From positions 372,001-436,000 of the forward strand of contig NZ_BONR01000001.1 in assembly GCF_016862815.1 (NCBI RefSeq): a stretch of DNA of 64,000 nt, written 5' to 3'. Positions 1 to 9,744 of the stretch are shown here, one piece after another. Origin of the DNA: Demequina activiva (lineage in GTDB: Bacteria > Actinomycetota > Actinomycetes > Actinomycetales > Demequinaceae). The notes below the pieces were generated by a model. That model was not told where the DNA came from and did no database searches. It worked only from the letters and a program-made list of their open reading frames with translations. Within the stretch, counting starts at the first letter, position 1. Every line of letters starts with the position of its first letter. A program made the position numbers and the translations under genes.

Positions 1-3000
1 GGAAAGGCTGCTCCGAACGCTCCCAGCTCACGAGGTCCGTGGAGGACCACACGTAGAACTCGTTGCCGCCCCATCCGGGATAACCGTCGCTGGTGGCGTA
101 GATGTAGTACGTGCCGCCAAAGGCGATGATGTTCGGGTCCGCGTACAGACCGGGGAGCACGGGTGAGCGCATCTCGACCGCCTCCATGGTCCAGACAGTG
201 CTGGCGGCGTCGTCGAGGAGGTACTCGACGGGACCGCTGAGGTCGCGCACGGTGCCCGAGGCGGGGCTCGCCTCGACGCCGCCCACGGTGGTGAAGACCG
301 GCGCGAGCTGGGTGAGGTCGGTTCCCGGCTCGACCGCGAAGGTCACGGAGTGGTTCTCCGCGTCGACGATCGGGACGATCTTGAGCGTCGAGGGATCCGC
401 CAGGGACACCTCGGTGAGCGCATCGGTGCGTCCCGAGCCCGCGAGCACCTCCTGCTCGCTCAGCGCCCGGTTCCAGATCGCGAACTCCCGGAACTGGCCG
501 CGGAACAGGCCGTCGGCGTCGTAGTTCGACCGGCCCAGGTAGTTGGCAGTGGTGAAGCCGTTGCCGATGTCCTCGGGATCAGCCGAGACCGATGCGGTGG
601 CCACCTGGACGCCGTCCAGGTACAGCGTGGCCGTGGTGCCGGACAGGGTGTACACCATCGACACCCACTGCTCTCGCGGCAGGTTCGACCCCTGACTCAC
701 GGTCTGCTCGGTGCTCCAGTTGCCGGTCGCCAGCGACGTCCGGTACGGGTTGCCCTCCGAGAAGAGGTAGCCGTCACCGGCACCGCCGGTGGTGTTCCCC
801 AGGCCGTAGATGAAGTAGTTGCTGGGCAGGTTGCTGCTCAGCAGCACCTCTGCCTCGATGGTGATGTCCGTGAGCCCCGCCATGATGTTGTCCGGCAGGT
901 TCACGTAGTCGTCGGTGCCGTCGAAGGTCATCGCGCCGCCGGTGACGTTCGCGCCTCCCTGGATGGCTCCGTCGTACCCGTTGCCGGTGACGTCGGTGAG
1001 GATGCCGCCGTCCACGGTCTCGAAGTCATACCTCAGCACCTGGCCCTGGCCATCGGCGACGACCGGGTCCGCGGTGGGCTCGTCGACGATGAGCTCGCGA
1101 AGGTTCGCCAGCTCGTCGGCGGTCACAGGGATGACCGTGCCGTGGCGCGGGCTCGCCGGGAGGTCGTAGTTGTCGGAGACCGTCCACTCGGGAGCGGCGA
1201 TGTCCTCCGTCTCGAGCGGGATGTAGCCGCGCCCGCCGTACTCGTCGACGAAGAGGTAGAACTTCTCGCCGTTGACGTCGCCCGGGTTGGCCTTGAAGAT
1301 CGACGGACCCTCGACGGCACTGGTGCCCGCGTCGCGGCCGATGCAGCCGTCCACGAACTCCCACTGGTCGAGCGGGGCCGTGAGCATGTCCGAGTACTCC
1401 TGGATGATGTCCGAGCAGCCGGTGGTTCCGGCGCCCTCATCCTTGGTGAAGCGGTGATAGATTCCGTCGACCTCGAGCACGGTCGAGTCGATGCGGGAGG
1501 TGCCGCCCTGCCAGATCTGCGGCTCCGAGAAGTTCACGAAGTCGCGGGTCACCGAGTACAGCATCTGGTTGTAGATCGATCCGGTGTGCCCGGGGTCGTC
1601 CTCCGCGTACAGCTTCGAGGCCCAGAACACCACGAACGCGCCCAGGGAGTCGTCGTAGTACGCCTCCGGCGCCCACAGGTTGCCCGCGTTGTCAGGGGCG
1701 ACCTTCACGTGGCGCTGCTCGGACCAGGTCACGAGGTCGTGGGACTCCCACACCTCGAGGTACTGCGATCCCTGGCGCTGCGAGGCGTCCCAGCTGGTGC
1801 CGGATCCGATCGACAGGTCCGTGGCGATCATGTAGAACGTGTCGCCCTCCGGGGAGCGGATGATGAACGGGTCGCGCAGTCCCTCGGTCCCGTAGGTGGA
1901 CTCGAACATGGGCTCGCCGCCGTTCAGCTCGTCCCAGGCCAGCGCGTTGTTGCCATCCGAGGCCGCGAAGTAGATCTTCTCGCCCTCGAGGGAGTTGCCG
2001 GTGAAGTACGAGAACGCGTAGCCCTCGAACTCCTCGAGCTGGATCGCGGCACGCACCGTCAGGACGAACTCCTGGGTGGCGGTCGCCTCGCCCACGGTGA
2101 CCGTGGCCGTCAGCGTCACCTGCGCATCGGCCGCCTGCCGCGTCACGACGCCGTCGGCGTCGACGATCCCGGGGTCGGAGCTCGCCCAGGCGACGTCCTG
2201 GTCCAGGGAGCTGGAGGGCAGGAAGATGTTGCCGCGCACGTCCTCGACGTCCACGAGCTCGATCGCGGCTGCCGCGGCATCGGCGATCGACTGGTCGTCC
2301 GCCTGCGGGAGCACCGTCACCGTGAGGGTGCGGGTGGCCGATGCGTCGCCGCGGGTCACCGTCGCGGTGAGGTCCACGGAGGCGTCGCCGTCCGCGTAGG
2401 ACGGCTGGGTGACCGTTCCGTCCGCGGTCACCACGGCTGAGTTCGAGGACTCCCAGGCGATCGTGGAGCCGTTGATGCCCTGGGTCGCGAGGTCGATGTC
2501 CGCCGTCACGGTCGAGGAGTCCTCGATCGCGAGCAGGGCGCGGTCGCGCTGCACCCGCAGCTCATCGGAGGGCACGAGTGCCTCGACGGCCGATGCGTCG
2601 AGTGCGCTGTCGTAGATGCGGAAGTTGCGCACGGATCCGGCCAGGTGGCGGTCGGTGGCGTAGTTCGACCAGCCGATGAGGTTGCGCGCGCTCACGCCGT
2701 CACCGATGTCGCTGGGCGACAGGGTGATGGCGGTCGAGCGCTCGACCTCGACGCCGTCGAGGTAGAGCACGCCGGTGTCCGTGGCGCCGTCCAGCGTGTA
2801 CGTGAGCGTCTTCCACACGCCACGCTCGAGGTTGGCTCCGGAGTTCACGTTCTGCTCGTTGGCCCAGTGGAAGTCGGAGATGGTCGCCCGGTAGGGGTTG
2901 CCGGTGGTGAAGAGGTAGCCGTCGCCGGTGCTGCTGTTGGCGGCATTTCCCAGGCCGTAGATGAAGTACGGGGTGGCCTGCTCGGTGCGTACCAGCGCCT

Positions 3001-6000
3001 CGGTGCTGACGGTGATCGAGTCCAGGCCCGCCAGGATGTCGTCCGGCAGCTGGATGTGATCGTCCACGCCGTCCAGGCGTGCGCCCGCGTCGCCCTGGAG
3101 CGTGGGACCGCCCACATAGGTGCCGTCCAGGCTGTTGCCGGACTGGTCCTGGGCGAGGGTCCCGGAGGTCTCGTCCAGCGGCCAGTGCGCCACGAGGCCG
3201 TCCTCCGGCTCGACGGTGACGGTCATGGAGACAGCGGTGAGCGACGGGTCGAGCTCCTCGTCCGCGGTCATGTCCAGGATGGGCATGCCGAGCGCGTCGA
3301 AGTGCACCAGCTTGGCCTGGGCATTGCGACGCGGGTCGAACAGCCCGCCGTTGGTCGCGGTGCCGGCGGGCACGTCAGTGTCCTCGTACGAGCGGGCGTG
3401 GTAGACGATCACCGGATTGCCGAACTCGTCGACGGTGAAGGAGTTGTGACCCATGCCGTACATGCCGGCCACGTCACCCGTGCCCAGGGAAGGGTGCTGG
3501 GCCTTGTGCCACGACGCGGGATCCAGCAGGTCCGCGTCCTCGTCCGCCCACAGGAACGCGATGTTGTAGGACTCGTTGACGGCGGACGAGGAGAACGCGA
3601 TGAAGATCCGTCCCCCGTGCTTGAGCACGGCAGCGCCCTCGTTGACCGGCGTGCCGGACTCGCTCTCGATCTCCCAGGCGTACTCGGGAGCAGTGAGCTC
3701 GATCGAGGGGCTGGTGAGCTGCAGCGGGTCGCCGGCGTCGATGGATGCCATGCGCAGCGTCGACAGCGCGAACTTGTCCGCCCACACCATGTAGTCCACG
3801 CCGTCGTGCTCGAAGTGCGTCATGTCGAGAGCGAAGTTGCCGCTGAAGGCGGTGGAGTCGGAGGCCTCCGGCTCGACGTAGCCCGCCGTCACCCAGTTGC
3901 TGGGGTCCATCGCCGCAGCACCGGCGAGCTCGTCGCCCGTGAAGCGCAGCACCGCAGGCGCCTTGTCCCACACGTTCGAGTTGCGGGACGTGGTGAACAG
4001 GATGTACCACTCGTCACCGATCTTCGCGAGCTCGGGGGCCCACACGTACTCGTTGTATCCCGGGTGGTCGTCCTCGAGCCAGATGGTCACCTCCTGCGCC
4101 TGCGCGGCGTCCAGGCCCTCAAGGGTCTGTGCCCGTCGCAGCACCACGCGGTCGTAGCCGTCCGGGTCCGAGCCGTAGAACATGGGGTACGAGCCAGTGA
4201 GGTAGTACATCCCGTCGTCGCCGATCGTGACGTCCGGGTCCGCACGCTTCCATGCGAGCGGGTCGAGCGCCGTGGTCGACAGCGGCGCCTGGACGGTGCC
4301 GTCGATCTCGTAGACGCCCGGCACGTCGAAGTCGACGCCGGTGGTGTCCCAGTCGACACCCATCGAGACGGACTCGCCGCTCGAGTACTGCACGGTGGCG
4401 CTGTCAGGCAGGTCCACGCCCGCACCGCGCACCGCAGTCACGTCGGCGAAGCCGTCCACGGACACCGACCGGACGCGCTCGAGGCCCAGCGCGGTCGCGA
4501 GGTGGTCATACTCGTCGCCCGTGATGCCGATCGCATCCGGCGTGACGGCCCCCTCGGGGTAGCTGCCCGCCGGGAAGGTGGGCGCCTGCGGGATCTCGAC
4601 GGGGTCGCTCACCTCGACGAAGTCCGTCGTGGTGACCTCGTAGGCCACGTCCGTCGCGGCATCCACGTACTGCAGACGGTACGCACCGGCTCCGTTGTCG
4701 TAGGACACCCGCACGCGCTCGACGTCCTGGCCGGCAGGCGCGAAGGTGAGGCGGCGCTGATCGTCGTAGGTCACGAAATCAGTCGTGGACCACACGTAGG
4801 CGACGTTCGCAGCGGTCTGCGGCAGCAGGGCGAGCAGCCCGTAGCCACCGTCCGGCGCGTGGAACGCGGTGGGCGCCGAGACGATGCGGTTCACGTCCGT
4901 GGTGACATCCGCGGCCGCGGGAAACAGCACTCCCGCGTTGTCGTTCAACGCGGAGTACGCGATGCCGTCCGCGGACAGCGCGAGGTGCACGCTCGCGGTG
5001 TCGTCCTTGCCACCGGAGCGCACGTATGCGCCCAGGTAACCGTCCGTCCGGGGCCGCACCGTGAGATCGAACGAGCGCTCGGTCTGGTACCCGCCGCGCT
5101 CGAAGGTCGCCGTCAGCGTCACGGGCACCGCGGCGGCGGCGCGCTCGACCACCCCTTCCGTGGTGATGGCTGCCGGGTCCGACGTGGCCCAGCTGAGCGT
5201 CATGTCCTCGAAGGCGTCCGCGAGCACGATGTCCGCCCAGGGCGCGGTGATGCCCAGGTCGAACCGGTCCGCGTCGAAGGCGAGCTCCGCCTCCGGAGTG
5301 TCCGCGATCACGGTGATGTCGTACGCCCGCTCGAGCTGACGTCCCGCGAGCGCGAAGGTGCCCGTCACGGTGACGGTGACCGTCGCATCGGCCGGGCGAG
5401 TCACGGTGCCGTCGGTGGCGATCACGCTGGGGTCCGAGCTGGTCCAGGTGATGGCAGAGCCGCTCTGGCCCTCGGTGGGCAGCGCGACGTCCGCGTCGAC
5501 CGTGGTGCCGTCCAGGGTGATCGCGTCCGCATCCGCGGCGAGCGCGGCGTCGATCGCCTCGGGGCCGGCGCCCGCCCAGTACTCCGCCGCGATCTGCTGC
5601 GCCGGAATGGCGGCTGCGTGGACGGTGAGCCCGCGCACGTCGCCCTCGAACAGCCGATCGGCGTAGGAGGAGCGACCGAGGTAGGCGACCAGGTCCGAGC
5701 CGAACTGGGTGACCGTGCGCGAGGTCGCCACGGTGCCCACGAGCTCGCCGTTGAAGTAGCCCGTGAGCGACGTGGGCGTCAGCACGGTCGTGTAGAGCCC
5801 CCAGTCGTTGCCCGTCGAGGGGCCCGCGATGCCGCGTGCGGCGTTCGTGGGCGAGATCCCGGACTCGGTGGTCCACGGCGAGCCGGAGCTCAGTCCGTTC
5901 GTGATGACGGACTTCATGCGGCCGTCCGGGTTGGCGGGGTTGAGGAGCCAGTACTGCGCCGGGGGGCTGCTGGGGCTCCCGAAGAACATCGCGGCGTAGT

Positions 6001-7312
6001 TTCCCGTGCCGCTGCGGTTGCGCAGCCACACGGACACGGTGAGCGTGTTCTGCCCCTCGAACAGGTCTCCTGGCACTGAGACATACGCTGCGTCGGAGCC
6101 GGCCGCGCCGCCGGGCAGCGACAGCACGCCGGCGGCGGTGTCCACCGCTGCGCCGGATCCCACGACGGTGCCGTCGTTGCCGTTGCCGCTGGTGTCCGAG
6201 ACCACGCCGTCATCGATGCCGTCCGCGAAGTCATACTCGAGCAGCAGGGTCGCGCTCGGGTCCGCGGTCACCGTGACCACGAAGGCGCGCTGCGCCGTGC
6301 GGCCGGCAAGGGCGAGATCCGCCGTGAGCGTCACGTCCGTGTCCGTGGCGGCGCCGGTCACGGTGCCGTCCGTGCCGATGACGCCCTCGTCCGAGCTGGA
6401 CCACTCGATCTGGGAGCCGTGCGCGCCGGCGATGGGCAGCACCAGATCTCCGACGGTGGTGCCGGGAAGGGACAGCGCGGCTGCGTCCGCGTCCACGGCG
6501 CCCTGGCTCGCGGCGTCGTCGCCCAGCTCCTCGTAGTACTGTGCGGCCGCCTGCTGGTCCGTGAAGGCAGTGGTGAAGACCTTGAGATCCGCCATCGCGC
6601 CACGCCAGGTGGGGTCGCCCCAGCCGGAGTAAGGCGAGGTGCCGATGCGCGCGATCAGCTCCGGGCCGAAGTCGCCGATGCCGCGCGACGTCTCGACCGT
6701 GCCGATCTTCTCGCCGTCGAGGTAGCCCGTGATGGACGTGGCGGTGATGACCGTCGTGTACAGCGCGAGCTCGTCGCCGGTGACGGGGCCCTCGATGCCG
6801 CGGGACGCCTCCGTGGGGGAGATGCCCGCCTCCGTGCCCCACGGTGCGCCGGTGTTGAGGCCGTCCGTGATCGCGGTCTTGAGGCGTCCTGCGGGGTTCG
6901 CGGGATTGAGGATCCAGTACTGCGACGGGGGCAGCTCGCTGGTGCCCACGTAGAGCGCGGCGTAGTTGCCGGGGTCCATGTCGTTGCGCAGCCACGTGGT
7001 GATGGTGAGCTCGTCCTGGCCCTCGAACACCTCCGCGGGGATCTCGACGGTGGTGTCGCCGGGCAGCTCGATCGCTTCGGCGAGGATGCTGGCGCCGCTG
7101 CCGACGACGGTGCCGTCGTTCCCGCCGCCGGAGACGTCCGTCACCAGTGCATCGTCGATCGCATCGGCGAAGTCGTAGTGGAGCGCGAGGTGCGCCGCGG
7201 TGTCGTCCAGCGGGGATGCGTGCGCAGTGGTGGCGAGGGATCCCGCGAGGAGGAGCGTGACCGCTCCCGCGCTGACAGGGGCACCAACACGCTTCAGAAC
7301 GCCATCGTTCAT
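1..7312 (-). CDS. Giant secreted multi-GH43 glycoside hydrolase (3' end outside window)
   Basis: About 2437 codons are in the window and the gene runs off the left edge. A signal peptide (residues 1-32, cut after AHA) is followed by two LamG-like lectin domains (about 40-255 and 354-575), bacterial Ig-like domains (about 268-351, 583-671, 675-756), a degenerate propeller-like stretch (757-907), and a GH43 catalytic domain (about 1020-1358) with the ADPDV motif (likely base D1025) and likely acid E1225. Then come LamG 3 (1371-1574), two Ig-like domains (1584-1755), a second GH43 domain (1757-2057; RDPF at D1814, VEGPS at E2001), LamG 4 (2089-2287), and the start of a third GH43 domain (from about 2380; GLYADPN). 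GH43 enzymes are arabinanases, arabinofuranosidases and xylosidases, so extracellular attack on arabinan or arabinoxylan is inferred. The ATG at 7312 has GGAG 11 bases upstream; an in-frame GTG lies four codons earlier. Confidence 0.9.
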   Translation of the reverse strand, partial: MNDGVLKRVGAPVSAGAVTLLLAGSLATTAHASPLDDTAAHLALHYDFADAIDDALVTDVSGGGNDGTVVGSGASILAEAIELPGDTTVEIPAEVFEGQDELTITTWLRNDMDPGNYAALYVGTSELPPSQYWILNPANPAGRLKTAITDGLNTGAPWGTEAGISPTEASRGIEGPVTGDELALYTTVITATSITGYLDGEKIGTVETSRGIGDFGPELIARIGTSPYSGWGDPTWRGAMADLKVFTTAFTDQQAAAQYYEELGDDAASQGAVDADAAALSLPGTTVGDLVLPIAGAHGSQIEWSSSDEGVIGTDGTVTGAATDTDVTLTADLALAGRTAQRAFVVTVTADPSATLLLEYDFADGIDDGVVSDTSGNGNDGTVVGSGAAVDTAAGVLSLPGGAAGSDAAYVSVPGDLFEGQNTLTVSVWLRNRSGTGNYAAMFFGSPSSPPAQYWLLNPANPDGRMKSVITNGLSSGSPWTTESGISPTNAARGIAGPSTGNDWGLYTTVLTPTSLTGYFNGELVGTVATSRTVTQFGSDLVAYLGRSSYADRLFEGDVRGLTVHAAAIPAQQIAAEYWAGAGPEAIDAALAADADAITLDGTTVDADVALPTEGQSGSAITWTSSDPSVIATDGTVTRPADATVTVTVTGTFALAGRQLERAYDITVIADTPEAELAFDADRFDLGITAPWADIVLADAFEDMTLSWATSDPAAITTEGVVERAAAAVPVTLTATFERGGYQTERSFDLTVRPRTDGYLGAYVRSGGKDDTASVHLALSADGIAYSALNDNAGVLFPAAADVTTDVNRIVSAPTAFHAPDGGYGLLALLPQTAANVAYVWSTTDFVTYDDQRRLTFAPAGQDVERVRVSYDNGAGAYRLQYVDAATDVAYEVTTTDFVEVSDPVEIPQAPTFPAGSYPEGAVTPDAIGITGDEYDHLATALGLERVRSVSVDGFADVTAVRGAGVDLPDSATVQYSSGESVSMGVDWDTTGVDFDVPGVYEIDGTVQAPLSTTALDPLAWKRADPDVTIGDDGMYYLTGSYPMFYGSDPDGYDRVVLRRAQTLEGLDAAQAQEVTIWLEDDHPGYNEYVWAPELAKIGDEWYILFTTSRNSNVWDKAPAVLRFTGDELAGAAAMDPSNWVTAGYVEPEASDSTAFSGNFALDMTHFEHDGVDYMVWADKFALSTLRMASIDAGDPLQLTSPSIELTAPEYAWEIESESGTPVNEGAAVLKHGGRIFIAFSSSAVNESYNIAFLWADEDADLLDPASWHKAQHPSLGTGDVAGMYGMGHNSFTVDEFGNPVIVYHARSYEDTDVPAGTATNGGLFDPRRNAQAKLVHFDALGMPILDMTADEELDPSLTAVSMTVTVEPEDGLVAHWPLDETSGTLAQDQSGNSLDGTYVGGPTLQGDAGARLDGVDDHIQLPDDILAGLDSITVSTEALVRTEQATPYFIYGLGNAANSSTGDGYLFTTGNPYRATISDFHWANEQNVNSGANLERGVWKTLTYTLDGATDTGVLYLDGVEVERSTAITLSPSDIGDGVSARNLIGWSNYATDRHLAGSVRNFRIYDSALDASAVEALVPSDELRVQRDRALLAIEDSSTVTADIDLATQGINGSTIAWESSNSAVVTADGTVTQPSYADGDASVDLTATVTRGDASATRTLTVTVLPQADDQSIADAAAAAIELVDVEDVRGNIFLPSSSLDQDVAWASSDPGIVDADGVVTRQAADAQVTLTATVTVGEATATQEFVLTVRAAIQLEEFEGYAFSYFTGNSLEGEKIYFAASDGNNALAWDELNGGEPMFESTYGTEGLRDPFIIRSPEGDTFYMIATDLSIGSGTSWDASQRQGSQYLEVWESHDLVTWSEQRHVKVAPDNAGNLWAPEAYYDDSLGAFVVFWASKLYAEDDPGHTGSIYNQMLYSVTRDFVNFSEPQIWQGGTSRIDSTVLEVDGIYHRFTKDEGAGTTGCSDIIQEYSDMLTAPLDQWEFVDGCIGRDAGTSAVEGPSIFKANPGDVNGEKFYLFVDEYGGRGYIPLETEDIAAPEWTVSDNYDLPASPRHGTVIPVTADELANLRELIVDEPTADPVVADGQGQVLRYDFETVDGGILTDVTGNGYDGAIQGGANVTGGAMTFDGTDDYVNLPDNIMAGLTDITIEAEVLLSSNLPSNYFIYGLGNTTGGAGDGYLFSEGNPYRTSLATGNWSTEQTVSQGSNLPREQWVSMVYTLSGTTATLYLDGVQVATASVSADPEDIGNGFTTANYLGRSNYDADGLFRGQFREFAIWNRALSEQEVLAGSGRTDALTEVSLADPSTLKIVPIVDAENHSVTFAVEPGTDLTQLAPVFTTVGGVEASPASGTVRDLSGPVEYLLDDAASTVWTMEAVEMRSPVLPGLYADPNIIAFGGTYYIYATSDGYPGWGGNEFYVWSSTDLVSWERSEQPF

Positions 7313-7372
7313 GAGTCTCTTCACTCCATCGTGAGCCATCGAGGACCTCGTCGACAAGCGACGATGTTGTGG

Positions 7373-7409
7373 AGGTTAGCGTTAACAGAATGCGATGTCA
7401 ACGTTAACA
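7373..7409 (-). promoter_or_regulatory. Promoter with two LacI-family operators for the GH43 gene
   Basis: On the minus strand there is a -35 TTGACA (7401-7396), a 17-base spacer and a -10 TAACCT (7378-7373), about 60 bases before the GH43 start. Two imperfect palindromes with a central CG, typical of LacI-family sites, sit on it: GTTAGC/GTTAAC at 7375-7386 over the -10 and spacer, and GTCAAC/GTTAAC at 7397-7408 over the -35. Their centres are 22 bp apart, close to two helical turns. A weaker third half-match is at 7415-7426. This predicts repression by a sugar-responsive LacI regulator, not encoded in the window. Confidence 0.75.
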
Positions 7410-7543
7410 TTGTGGTAGCCGTCAACATATCCGCGGCTGTCGGCTCACCTTCCGAACGCCCCCTGGCTTCGATCACGGCGCGAGCGATGCCAGGATGGAA
7501 CAGCGCGGTCCATCGCTCGGTTGCACCTGCCAGGAGGTACACC

Positions 7544-8854
7544 ATGACCACACGAGTTCTTGTGCTCGGCGGCGGCTACGTGGGGCTCTACACGGCGCTG
7601 CGGTTGCGCCGCAGGACCGGCCGCGACGTGCGCATCATGGTCGTCGACCGCCGTCCCTACATGACCTACCAGCCATTCCTGCCGGAGACAGCCGCAGGGT
7701 CGATCGAGCCGCGCCACGCGGTGGTGCCGCTGCGGCCCGAGATGAAGGGCATCAAGGTCGTCCAGGGCCGCGTCGCTGAGATCCGCCACGAGCAGCGCGA
7801 GGTCGACATCACGAGCGACGTGGGCGACGACCGCACCATCCACTACGACGAGCTCGTCGTGGCCCTCGGATCCGTCTCTCGGACGCTCCCCATCCCGGGG
7901 CTCGCGGATTTCGGCATGGGGTTCAAGTACGTCGAGGAGGCCATCAATCTGCGCAACCGGGTGCTGGGCCGGCTCTCACGAGCGGCGTCCACGCGCGACC
8001 CCGAGCTGCGCCGGCGCCTGCTCACGTTCGTGTTCGTGGGAGGCGGATTCGCCGGAGTCGAGGCTTTCGCGGAGACCGAGGACATGGCTCGCGCGGCCTT
8101 GAGGCATCACCCCGAGCTGTCGCCTGAGGACCTCCGCTTCGTGATGGTCGAGATGATGCCCCGGATCCTGCCGGAGATGGGCCCCGAGATGGGCGAGTAC
8201 ACGCTGGGCGAGCTTCGCGAACGAGGGATGGAGGTCTACCTGGAGACCAAGCTCGAGTCGTGCGTGGACGGACGCATCGAGCTCTCCAACGGCGAGCGCT
8301 TCGAGGCGGACACGCTCGTGTGGACGGCGGGCGTCAAGCCCTCGCCGGTGCTCGCGAAGTCGGACCTGCCGCTGGGCGAGAAGGGCCACGTGATCGCGGC
8401 GCCGACGCTCCAGGTCACGGACAGCGATGGCGCGATCGTCAGGGGCGCCTGGGCTGCAGGCGACTGCGCTCAGGTGCCGGATCTCACGAAGGAGCAGCCT
8501 GCCTACTGCGCGCCGAGCGCGCAGCACGCGGTCCGCCAGGCGCGTCACCTCGGCGACAACCTCGCGCGTCACCTGAACGGCAAGGCCCTCGAGGACTACA
8601 AGCACCATCACCTGGGCCTGGTGGCGTCCTTGGGCCTCAACAAGGGGGTCGCGGACGTCCTAGGCGTGAAGTTGCGCGGCTGGCCCGCGTGGTTCATGCA
8701 CCGGACGTACCACATGGCGCAGATCCCCACCTTCAACCGCAAGGCGAGGGTGGTGCTGGACTGGACCACGGCGGTGTTCTTCCGCCGTGACCTGGTGTCG
8801 ATGGGGCGCATCCACGAGCCCCGTCGCGCCTTCAAGGAGGCCGCGGAGAGCTGA
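7544..8854 (+). CDS. ndh: Type II NADH dehydrogenase (NADH:quinone oxidoreductase)
   Basis: 436 residues, normal for NDH-2. This single-subunit flavoenzyme passes electrons from NADH to membrane quinone without pumping protons. Seen: an N-terminal FAD-binding motif (VLGGGYVGL, about residues 6-14), a second nucleotide-binding motif for NADH (VFVGGGFAGVE, about 163-173), and the C-terminal FAD motif WAAGDCAQVP followed by an AQHAVRQA segment typical of the family. The C-terminal ~90 residues are basic and amphipathic, fitting membrane attachment. The start is fixed by AGGAGGT at 7532-7538. It is transcribed away from the GH43 gene and ends 21 bases from an oppositely oriented gene. Confidence 0.9.
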   Translation: MTTRVLVLGGGYVGLYTALRLRRRTGRDVRIMVVDRRPYMTYQPFLPETAAGSIEPRHAVVPLRPEMKGIKVVQGRVAEIRHEQREVDITSDVGDDRTIHYDELVVALGSVSRTLPIPGLADFGMGFKYVEEAINLRNRVLGRLSRAASTRDPELRRRLLTFVFVGGGFAGVEAFAETEDMARAALRHHPELSPEDLRFVMVEMMPRILPEMGPEMGEYTLGELRERGMEVYLETKLESCVDGRIELSNGERFEADTLVWTAGVKPSPVLAKSDLPLGEKGHVIAAPTLQVTDSDGAIVRGAWAAGDCAQVPDLTKEQPAYCAPSAQHAVRQARHLGDNLARHLNGKALEDYKHHHLGLVASLGLNKGVADVLGVKLRGWPAWFMHRTYHMAQIPTFNRKARVVLDWTTAVFFRRDLVSMGRIHEPRRAFKEAAES

Positions 8855-8875
8855 GGGTACGAGGCAAGCCGTCGA

Positions 8876-9361
8876 CTAGGAGACGGCCGCCGCGTCGATC
8901 AGGTGCTCGGCCAGGCATGCGGCGTAGGCCAGCGTGGCAGCCTCATCGAGTGCGTCGGAGTCAAGCGAGTCTGACGCCATGCGCACCACCGATACCGCGA
9001 GCACGCTGTCGAAGCGCACGCGGGTGTCGACGTGGGGCCCGCCTTCACGAGCGGTGCGGATGGCCGCGATGGTGGCCTGCGCGCCCAGCTCGCTCACGAA
9101 CCATCGGGCAGCGCCATCGGCGAGCACGGGGCCGCGCTCGATGGCACCCTCCACGTGAATGGCCTCGACGCACGGAGCGTGATCGCCGTGCGCGGGCCAC
9201 TGGGCGACCACCTGTCGGAATGCATGGGTGCACATGGATGCCTCGGCGAAGTCGCCGATCACCACTGTCGAGCCGCCGGTGGTGTCGAGCGAGAACGTCA
9301 CCTGGGGCACCGAGGTGGCGAGGGCGGCGACGTGGACGAGCGTGGAGACGGGGGTCGGCAT
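8876..9361 (-). CDS. Unknown small protein, paralogue of the one in the siderophore operon
   Basis: 161 residues, no signal peptide or membrane segment, function not recognised. It aligns along most of its length with the 190-residue product at 21254-21826. Shared landmarks are an ARWFVS block near the middle, an (L/I)(A/G)VSVVR block, and a C-terminal helix with AACL..HL. Two diverged copies in one window, one beside NADH dehydrogenase and one inside an iron-uptake operon, suggest a redox or iron-related role, but that is inference. GGGAG six bases before the ATG supports the start. A short palindrome, CTATT/AATAG (9416-9429), lies upstream and could be an operator. Confidence 0.75.
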   Translation of the reverse strand: MPTPVSTLVHVAALATSVPQVTFSLDTTGGSTVVIGDFAEASMCTHAFRQVVAQWPAHGDHAPCVEAIHVEGAIERGPVLADGAARWFVSELGAQATIAAIRTAREGGPHVDTRVRFDSVLAVSVVRMASDSLDSDALDEAATLAYAACLAEHLIDAAAVS

Positions 9362-9451
9362 GCGGCGCTCCCAGGGTCGTGGCGGACGTTCGGTGCCACG
9401 CTAGCCCTGAGGGGGCTATTACGCAATAGTCTCGTTGCGAAAAAGAGCCGG

Positions 9452-9718
9452 CTATGCCAGGGAGAGGAACACCTTCTCAAGTCGCTTGAGGCTGTCCTCC
9501 TTGGCCTCTCCGTCCACGCCATCCGCGAGGCACTCGCGGAGTCCTGAGGAGATGAGGGTGAAGCCGGCCCGGTCGAGCGCCTTGGAGACTGCGGCGAGCT
9601 GGGTCACGGTGGACTCGCAGTCCTGGCCCTCCTCGACCATGCGGATCACCGCGTCGAGCTGGCCTCTGGCACGCTTGAGGCGGTTGAGCGCCGCGCGGGC
9701 GGACTCGGGTTCGGCCAT
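9452..9718 (-). CDS. CsoR/CstR-family repressor, probably persulfide-sensing
   Basis: 88 residues from the ATG at 9718 (GGAG upstream), the size of the DUF156 helical repressors. The family senses copper (CsoR), formaldehyde (FrmR) or sulfane sulfur (CstR). Two cysteines, C34 and C63, are 29 apart, the spacing of the sensing pair in the family. The copper-binding histidine expected four residues before the second Cys is Gly59, so a Cu(I) site is incomplete. This favours a CstR-like sulfur sensor, and the divergent neighbour is a CoA-disulfide reductase with a rhodanese domain, exactly the sort of gene CstR controls. The Cys spacing and missing His are seen; ligand specificity is inferred. Confidence 0.85.
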   Translation of the reverse strand: MAEPESARAALNRLKRARGQLDAVIRMVEEGQDCESTVTQLAAVSKALDRAGFTLISSGLRECLADGVDGEAKEDSLKRLEKVFLSLA

Positions 9719-9744
9719 GATCACTCCCTCTCCGGGCATCGCAG

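Noticed and set aside
350-6079. Very long open frames on the plus strand (about 350-2440 and 2645-6079)
   Set aside because: They lie antisense to the GH43 gene, have no recognisable domains and are Arg/Val/His-rich, as expected opposite a GC-rich coding strand.
9416-9429. CTATT/AATAG palindrome as a transcription terminator
   Set aside because: The stem is only five A/T-rich pairs and lies upstream of a start; an operator is possible but unproven.
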